Origin: Nitrospirota bacterium
GTDB taxonomy: Bacteria; Nitrospirota; Thermodesulfovibrionia; Thermodesulfovibrionales; Magnetobacteriaceae
Direction: 5' to 3'
Assembly (NCBI GenBank): GCA_015233485.1
Contig: JADFXO010000036.1
Coordinates: 1 to 20,030 of the forward strand
DNA: 20,030 nt
A program made the translations under genes and the position numbers. The notes under the pieces are model-generated. The model searched no databases, was not told where the DNA came from, and saw only the letters and a list, made by a program, of their open reading frames with translations. This document shows, piece by piece, positions 17,196 through 20,030 of this stretch; position 1 is the stretch's first letter; each line of letters opens with the position of its first letter.

Positions 17196-17842
17196 TAGAA
17201 TGGTAAATCTGATACTTCATGAGATGCTGGTTCCGGCTTTTGTTGCTCAGACTTAAACAATCCATCTAATTTGAAGTCGAAATACTCTTTCATGAATATT
17301 GACACGTTAGCAGAATACAGCTTTCTCTTTTTATCATTACTAAAAGTATCTTTTTCAGGAACAGGATACCCGTTTTTGTATGACCATTTGCCGTCATTAT
17401 ACTCACGTAAATCAGAAGGAACTCTGCTTTCGCCTTGCTTAATATTAACGCCTCGTTTTCTCTTTCCATCTTTTTCGTAATCATACGGACGAATAGATAC
17501 CTCCTTATTTTTGTCAACATTTATTAGCGTCTCAATGATTGAGAATGTTATGCTATCGTCATCCTTTAGTGAGAGATGAAATAGATCCGGGCCATCCTTT
17601 AATAAAAGCTCATACGAGGCTGAATAATCTCCGTCCGCTTCTTTGTAAAATAATCCTACTACAATCCCAGAAATCTCATCATACTCTAATGCCCATGTCT
17701 CCAACCCCGATTTTGACATTCTTTTTACCGCTCCGGGTGTTGATTCAGTTATTTGTTTTCCATCCTTGTTTCTTTGACGAACCCTTCCATAACTGATTGT
17801 TAAAAAGGTCTTTTCGACACGATTTGAATTGCTTAGTCCCAT
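17195..17842 (-). CDS. Putative phage single-stranded DNA-binding protein, 215 aa
   Basis: The N-terminal 150 residues look beta-rich, with many charged and aromatic residues. A hydrophilic linker (K-S-E-Q-Q-K-P-E-P-A-S) then leads to a C-terminal tail E-V-S-D-L-P-F. A D-x-P-F or D-L-P-F tail after a flexible linker is the hallmark of SSB proteins, where it recruits replication and repair partners. I recall similar proteins in Bacteroidota phages, but the OB-fold is inferred, not shown. It ends with TAG right after the tail, which argues that TAG is a normal stop in this phage. It is first in the leftward operon, with a promoter 30 bases upstream. Confidence 0.6.
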   Translation of the reverse strand: MGLSNSNRVEKTFLTISYGRVRQRNKDGKQITESTPGAVKRMSKSGLETWALEYDEISGIVVGLFYKEADGDYSASYELLLKDGPDLFHLSLKDDDSITFSIIETLINVDKNKEVSIRPYDYEKDGKRKRGVNIKQGESRVPSDLREYNDGKWSYKNGYPVPEKDTFSNDKKRKLYSANVSIFMKEYFDFKLDGLFKSEQQKPEPASHEVSDLPF

Positions 17843-18030
17843 ATATTTTTAGGTTAAAGATTAATAATATGCAAATATAAATAAAAAATTAATAATGTCA
17901 AGTATTTAATCAAAATATTTTTATAATGAATTGATTTTAATTTGTGATTTTGGGTCAATTATTATAGAGTTAGTTATTGTGTGTCAATTTGTTAGTCTAT
18001 CATGTGTTGTTATAAAATAGTTAAACCCAA
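17843..18030 (-). promoter_or_regulatory. AT-rich intergenic region driving the leftward operon
   Basis: About 190 very AT-rich bases without a credible ORF. The strong promoter match is at 17872-17901. Upstream of it, on the same strand, TTGACA (17987-17982) and TATAAT (17966-17961) occur with a 15-base spacer; this resembles a proteobacterial promoter with a short spacer and is less believable in a Bacteroidota host. Another TTGACC sits at 17958-17953. No strong hairpin was found by eye. Confidence 0.5.
17872..17901 (-). promoter_or_regulatory. Bacteroidota-type promoter for the SSB-like/ferritin operon
   Basis: On the minus strand TTG(ACA) at 17901-17896 is followed, 19 bases after the TTG, by TATATTTG at 17879-17872. 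This fits the known Bacteroidota housekeeping consensus TTTG-N19-21-TAnnTTTG at all key positions of the -7 box and three of four at -33. Transcription would start near 17865, giving a leader of about 23 bases to the ATG at 17842. It is the only strong match I found upstream of the minus-strand gene block. Confidence 0.65.
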
Positions 18031-18189
18031 TTATACAACCAATGGGCAACGCATCATCCATTCTACAATGTCATCATATTGCGAAGGATAATGAAATGTC
18101 CTACTGCTCAACCCAAGTGAAAAGCACATTCTCTTCTTTTGTTCTTCAAGTAATAATCTTACTTCTTCCAAAGAATAACTGGGCTTAAC
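18031..18189 (-). pseudogene. 3' remnant of a phage ORF cut by the attC-like element
   Basis: The open frame enters from the attC-like element at its GTTAAGC end and continues V-K-P-S-Y-S-L-E-E-V-R-L-L-L-E-E-Q-K-K to a TAA at 18031, about 50 residues. The composition is protein-like (amphipathic helix, then an aromatic-rich end), unlike the upstream part of the same frame, which is just translated palindrome. No start codon is convincing: an internal ATG would leave 34 aa. The simplest reading is the C-terminus of a gene whose 5' part lies beyond the EcoRV operon, to the right of this window. Alternatively it is a small gene with a weak TTG start. Confidence 0.5.
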
Positions 18190-18316
18190 GGTTTGCGCTA
18201 TGAGCATGTGGCGGGTTGCGGAGCGCTTCACTATCAAACTGCACCAAAACTTGATGCGGGATTGAAAGCTAAATAACCGTATAAACCCCGCCATTGCTTA
18301 TGAGCGCGTGTTATGC
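18183..18316 (-). repeat. attC-like recombination site B, downstream of the EcoRV-type methyltransferase
   Basis: This is the best of three attC-like elements. On the minus strand it starts GCATAAC (18316-18310), 11 bases after the methyltransferase stop, and ends GTTAAGC (18189-18183), a perfect GTTRRRY core. Long imperfect arms pair: GCGCTATGAGCATGTGGCGG (from 18195, + strand) with CCGCCATTGCTTATGAGCGC (to 18307), with unpaired extra bases as expected of attC sites that recombine as folded single strands. Total length of 134 bases is within the range of long integron attC sites. The arms share TATGAG-x-A and GGCGG motifs with elements A and C. No integron integrase gene is visible. Confidence 0.65.
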
Positions 18317-18327
18317 CCAGTGTTTTT

Positions 18328-19251
18328 TTAAAACTCAAGATGAAATTCTAATTGTTTTTCTACAATTTTTTCTTTTGATCCGTGATTGTGTTGCGAAAAA
18401 CTATCGGTATCAAAATTACAAACGAGAGCTTCAACAACAGTTCTCCTGTTTTCAACATTGCCTCCGTTATGGTAAAAATGGTCTTTAGTAATAATATTAA
18501 ATTTGCTCCAAAACTTATTAATCATTTCATTGTCTCTCCAATCATTATGGTGCCATGTTGAAAGAATAAATTTTGCTTTTGTTTGACTTAATAAATCAAA
18601 TAAAAGTTCTTCATCCTTCTCTGTCCAGCCATTATAATAATCAACGTGTCTACCATAATAAGGTGGGTCACAATAAATAATATCGTTCTCTGTCCCTAAC
18701 GGAATTATATCAGCAAATGAGCGATTGTAAAATATCCAATCTGGCTCAGGTTGTATAATCTTTGAAACTGTGGAAACCTGATTTGTTATTTTGGTAATAT
18801 ATGCCTGGGCAAATCTGTCAGGCTTTTTGCAGAAAGGAATATTCCAATTCCCTTTACTTCCAAATCTCATCATTCCGTTAAATCCAGCACGAGATAAGAA
18901 AATAAAATCATAAGGTGAAAACTCTCCACTATTAAAACGGGTTCTAACCTTTAGATAATGTTCATATCCATTATTGTCAGCTTTACTTAAAATTTCACCT
19001 TCTTGTTCTAGATATTGTTTCATTAAAGAAGCGGCAATTTTTTTTTGCTGAACGCCCTTGTAGAAATTTATTATATGAGGATTTGTATCGTTTAGTATTG
19101 CTTTTTTATAGCCAGAATTAAATGCAACTACACCTGTTCCTAAAAATGGCTCTATCCAATTCCCTTTCACTTTAGGAGCAACATCCATAATCCAAGGGAC
19201 TAGCTTGGTTTTGATGCCTTGACTTTTTATTGTTGGGACTACTACTCTCAT
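18328..19251 (-). CDS. EcoRV-type DNA adenine methyltransferase (N6-A, D12 class), 307 aa
   Basis: Strong overall resemblance to M.EcoRV (298 aa) by eye: I-K-S-Q-G-I-K-T-K-L-V-P near the N-terminus, the SAM-binding motif E-P-F-L-G-T-G at 34-40, R-F-x-S-K-G and P-F-C-K-K-P-x-R-F-A-Q-A-Y-I-T-K-I in the middle, the catalytic D-P-P-Y at 195-198 followed by G-R-H-V-D-Y, and S-T-W-H-H-N-D-W. It should methylate adenine in GATATC and protect against the partner nuclease. The ATG overlaps the endonuclease stop as ATGA, so M is translated after R. The gene ends 11 bases before an attC-like site. The last 30 residues differ from M.EcoRV as I recall it. Specificity is inferred from homology. Confidence 0.9.
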   Translation of the reverse strand: MRVVVPTIKSQGIKTKLVPWIMDVAPKVKGNWIEPFLGTGVVAFNSGYKKAILNDTNPHIINFYKGVQQKKIAASLMKQYLEQEGEILSKADNNGYEHYLKVRTRFNSGEFSPYDFIFLSRAGFNGMMRFGSKGNWNIPFCKKPDRFAQAYITKITNQVSTVSKIIQPEPDWIFYNRSFADIIPLGTENDIIYCDPPYYGRHVDYYNGWTEKDEELLFDLLSQTKAKFILSTWHHNDWRDNEMINKFWSKFNIITKDHFYHNGGNVENRRTVVEALVCNFDTDSFSQHNHGSKEKIVEKQLEFHLEF

Positions 19252-20030
19252 TTTGCTTTCTTATTAGAAGATTTAGCAACTATTTTGTCCCACAACTCAG
19301 TTTTCCCTTTAAACTCTAAGAAATCTTTTAATGTTGTAATTTTTACAGGTTTTCCATCCTTAACCATTGTCGCAGAATCATGATTAATCCAATACTCATC
19401 AAACCATTCCTCCCCAAGTAAACTAAATATGCCATTCTCATTTTTAAGGTCAGCAATGTCAATCGCAGAACCAATGTTTGCAGTATTTCCAGAACCTTGT
19501 TTATCGCTTGCTATTTTCCATTTTTCTGCTGCAAAAAAATCAAAGTCCTTTATTTCAGAGGTAATAGATTTTAGATTTTTTACTGTCGTTACTTCTCGTT
19601 CTCCAACCTTTTTATTCGGAGTTTCATACTCTTCTTGAAGCTCTTGAACTTGATAAATTTCTGTTTCAGAAAGGTCTTCACTTACGTCAGTTCTCGTATA
19701 TATAATGCCCAAACAGTAATGACCAGTATATTGATTATATGGAAATTGAATATTTTTATCTTTGTCTCTCTCTTTGAAATAACCGCCATGACTTCCAAGT
19801 GTAAAACCAGCCGTCTTATCATTCCGTCTAAAAGTGGTTTTGATATCAAGAGCAAACTTTACTTCTTCATTTTTTTTGTTTACAAAAGTCAAGTCAGGAT
19901 ACCAATTTTGCTTTTCAGCGAGAATTAACTTATATCCAATACTGTCAGCAAATTGGAGTATTTGAGGGAAAATATGAATTTCAAGGATTTTAGAAAAAAT
20001 TTTTGTAGCCGATGAAATGGTGTAAATATT
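19248..20030 (-). CDS. EcoRV-type type II restriction endonuclease, N-terminus beyond the right edge
   Basis: The frame is open to the window edge; TTG at 19892 is not the start, because homology continues 46 residues upstream of it. Counting from the edge, Y-P-D with D46, then L-D-I-K with D62 and K64, reproduce the spacing of EcoRV catalytic D74, D90 and K92, so about 28 residues are missing. The recognition loop G-S-G-N-T followed by N-I-G-S matches the EcoRV loop that reads GATATC, and the flanking P-x-x-Q-Y and Y-T-R motifs are also shared. Estimated full length is near 288 aa against 245 for EcoRV; the excess is an insertion of about 25 residues before the recognition loop and a longer C-terminus. 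It overlaps the methyltransferase start by ATGA and should cut unmodified GATATC. Confidence 0.9.
   Translation of the reverse strand, partial: NIYTISSATKIFSKILEIHIFPQILQFADSIGYKLILAEKQNWYPDLTFVNKKNEEVKFALDIKTTFRRNDKTAGFTLGSHGGYFKERDKDKNIQFPYNQYTGHYCLGIIYTRTDVSEDLSETEIYQVQELQEEYETPNKKVGEREVTTVKNLKSITSEIKDFDFFAAEKWKIASDKQGSGNTANIGSAIDIADLKNENGIFSLLGEEWFDEYWINHDSATMVKDGKPVKITTLKDFLEFKGKTELWDKIVAKSSNKKAK

Noticed and set aside
17961..17987. TTGACA-15-TATAAT promoter on the minus strand
   Set aside because: The spacer is short for a sigma70 promoter and the host appears to be a Bacteroidota, where the match at 17872-17901 fits better.
18190..18294. N-terminal half of an 87-codon minus-strand frame starting M-A-G-F-I-R
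   Set aside because: It is the translated attC-like palindrome; only the part after the GTTAAGC core looks like protein.
1..20030. CRISPR arrays, tRNA or rRNA genes, transposase or integrase genes
   Set aside because: No regularly spaced repeats, no cloverleaf or rRNA signatures, and no transposase, tyrosine integrase or IntI motifs were seen on either strand. The cassette mover, if any, is elsewhere.

Overview
The window reads as part of a large tailed phage (or prophage) infecting a Bacteroidota host, with inserted, integron-cassette-like accessory DNA. Three observations support this. Three co-directional giant ORFs fill the first 12.7 kb. A block of small, tightly overlapping genes lies on the opposite strand. 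That block is preceded by a promoter of the Bacteroidota type (TTG, 19 nt, TATATTTG). The giant ORF at 2777-9406 carries a motif context that I recognise from the RNA polymerase-like giant proteins of crAss-like phages. I therefore favour a crAss-like or related phage, but this is from memory of the family, not a database search. The code looks standard: TAA, TGA and TAG are all used as stops, and TAG ends a protein with a sensible SSB-like tail.

Left region (1-12749, + strand): three abutting giant genes. The first (5'-incomplete) has a PD-(D/E)XK nuclease domain and a C-terminal histidine-phosphatase-like region that appears permuted. The second (2209 aa) has an RNA-polymerase-like motif with an altered acidic triad and a C-terminal HExxH zinc-peptidase motif. 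The third (1113 aa) is a coiled-coil-rich probable virion protein. TAATG and TAA-T-ATG junctions suggest one translationally coupled late operon. It converges with the minus-strand genes with a 17-base overlap.

Middle region (12733-17842, - strand): a polycistron read leftward from one visible promoter at 17872-17901. In transcription order it holds an SSB-like protein ending in DLPF, a small hypothetical protein, a ferritin, three hypothetical proteins, an inserted HAD-like gene bracketed by two attC-like imperfect palindromes, two more hypothetical proteins, a small zinc-finger protein and a nucleoside 2-deoxyribosyltransferase-like protein.

Right region (17843-20030): an AT-rich promoter region, then the 3' remnant of an ORF (18031-18189). 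It abuts a third attC-like element (18183-18316), which directly follows a two-gene EcoRV-type restriction-modification operon. The endonuclease gene overlaps the methyltransferase gene by ATGA and runs off the right edge. The EcoRV operon plus attC looks like a gene cassette integrated into a phage gene. No integrase is visible in the window.
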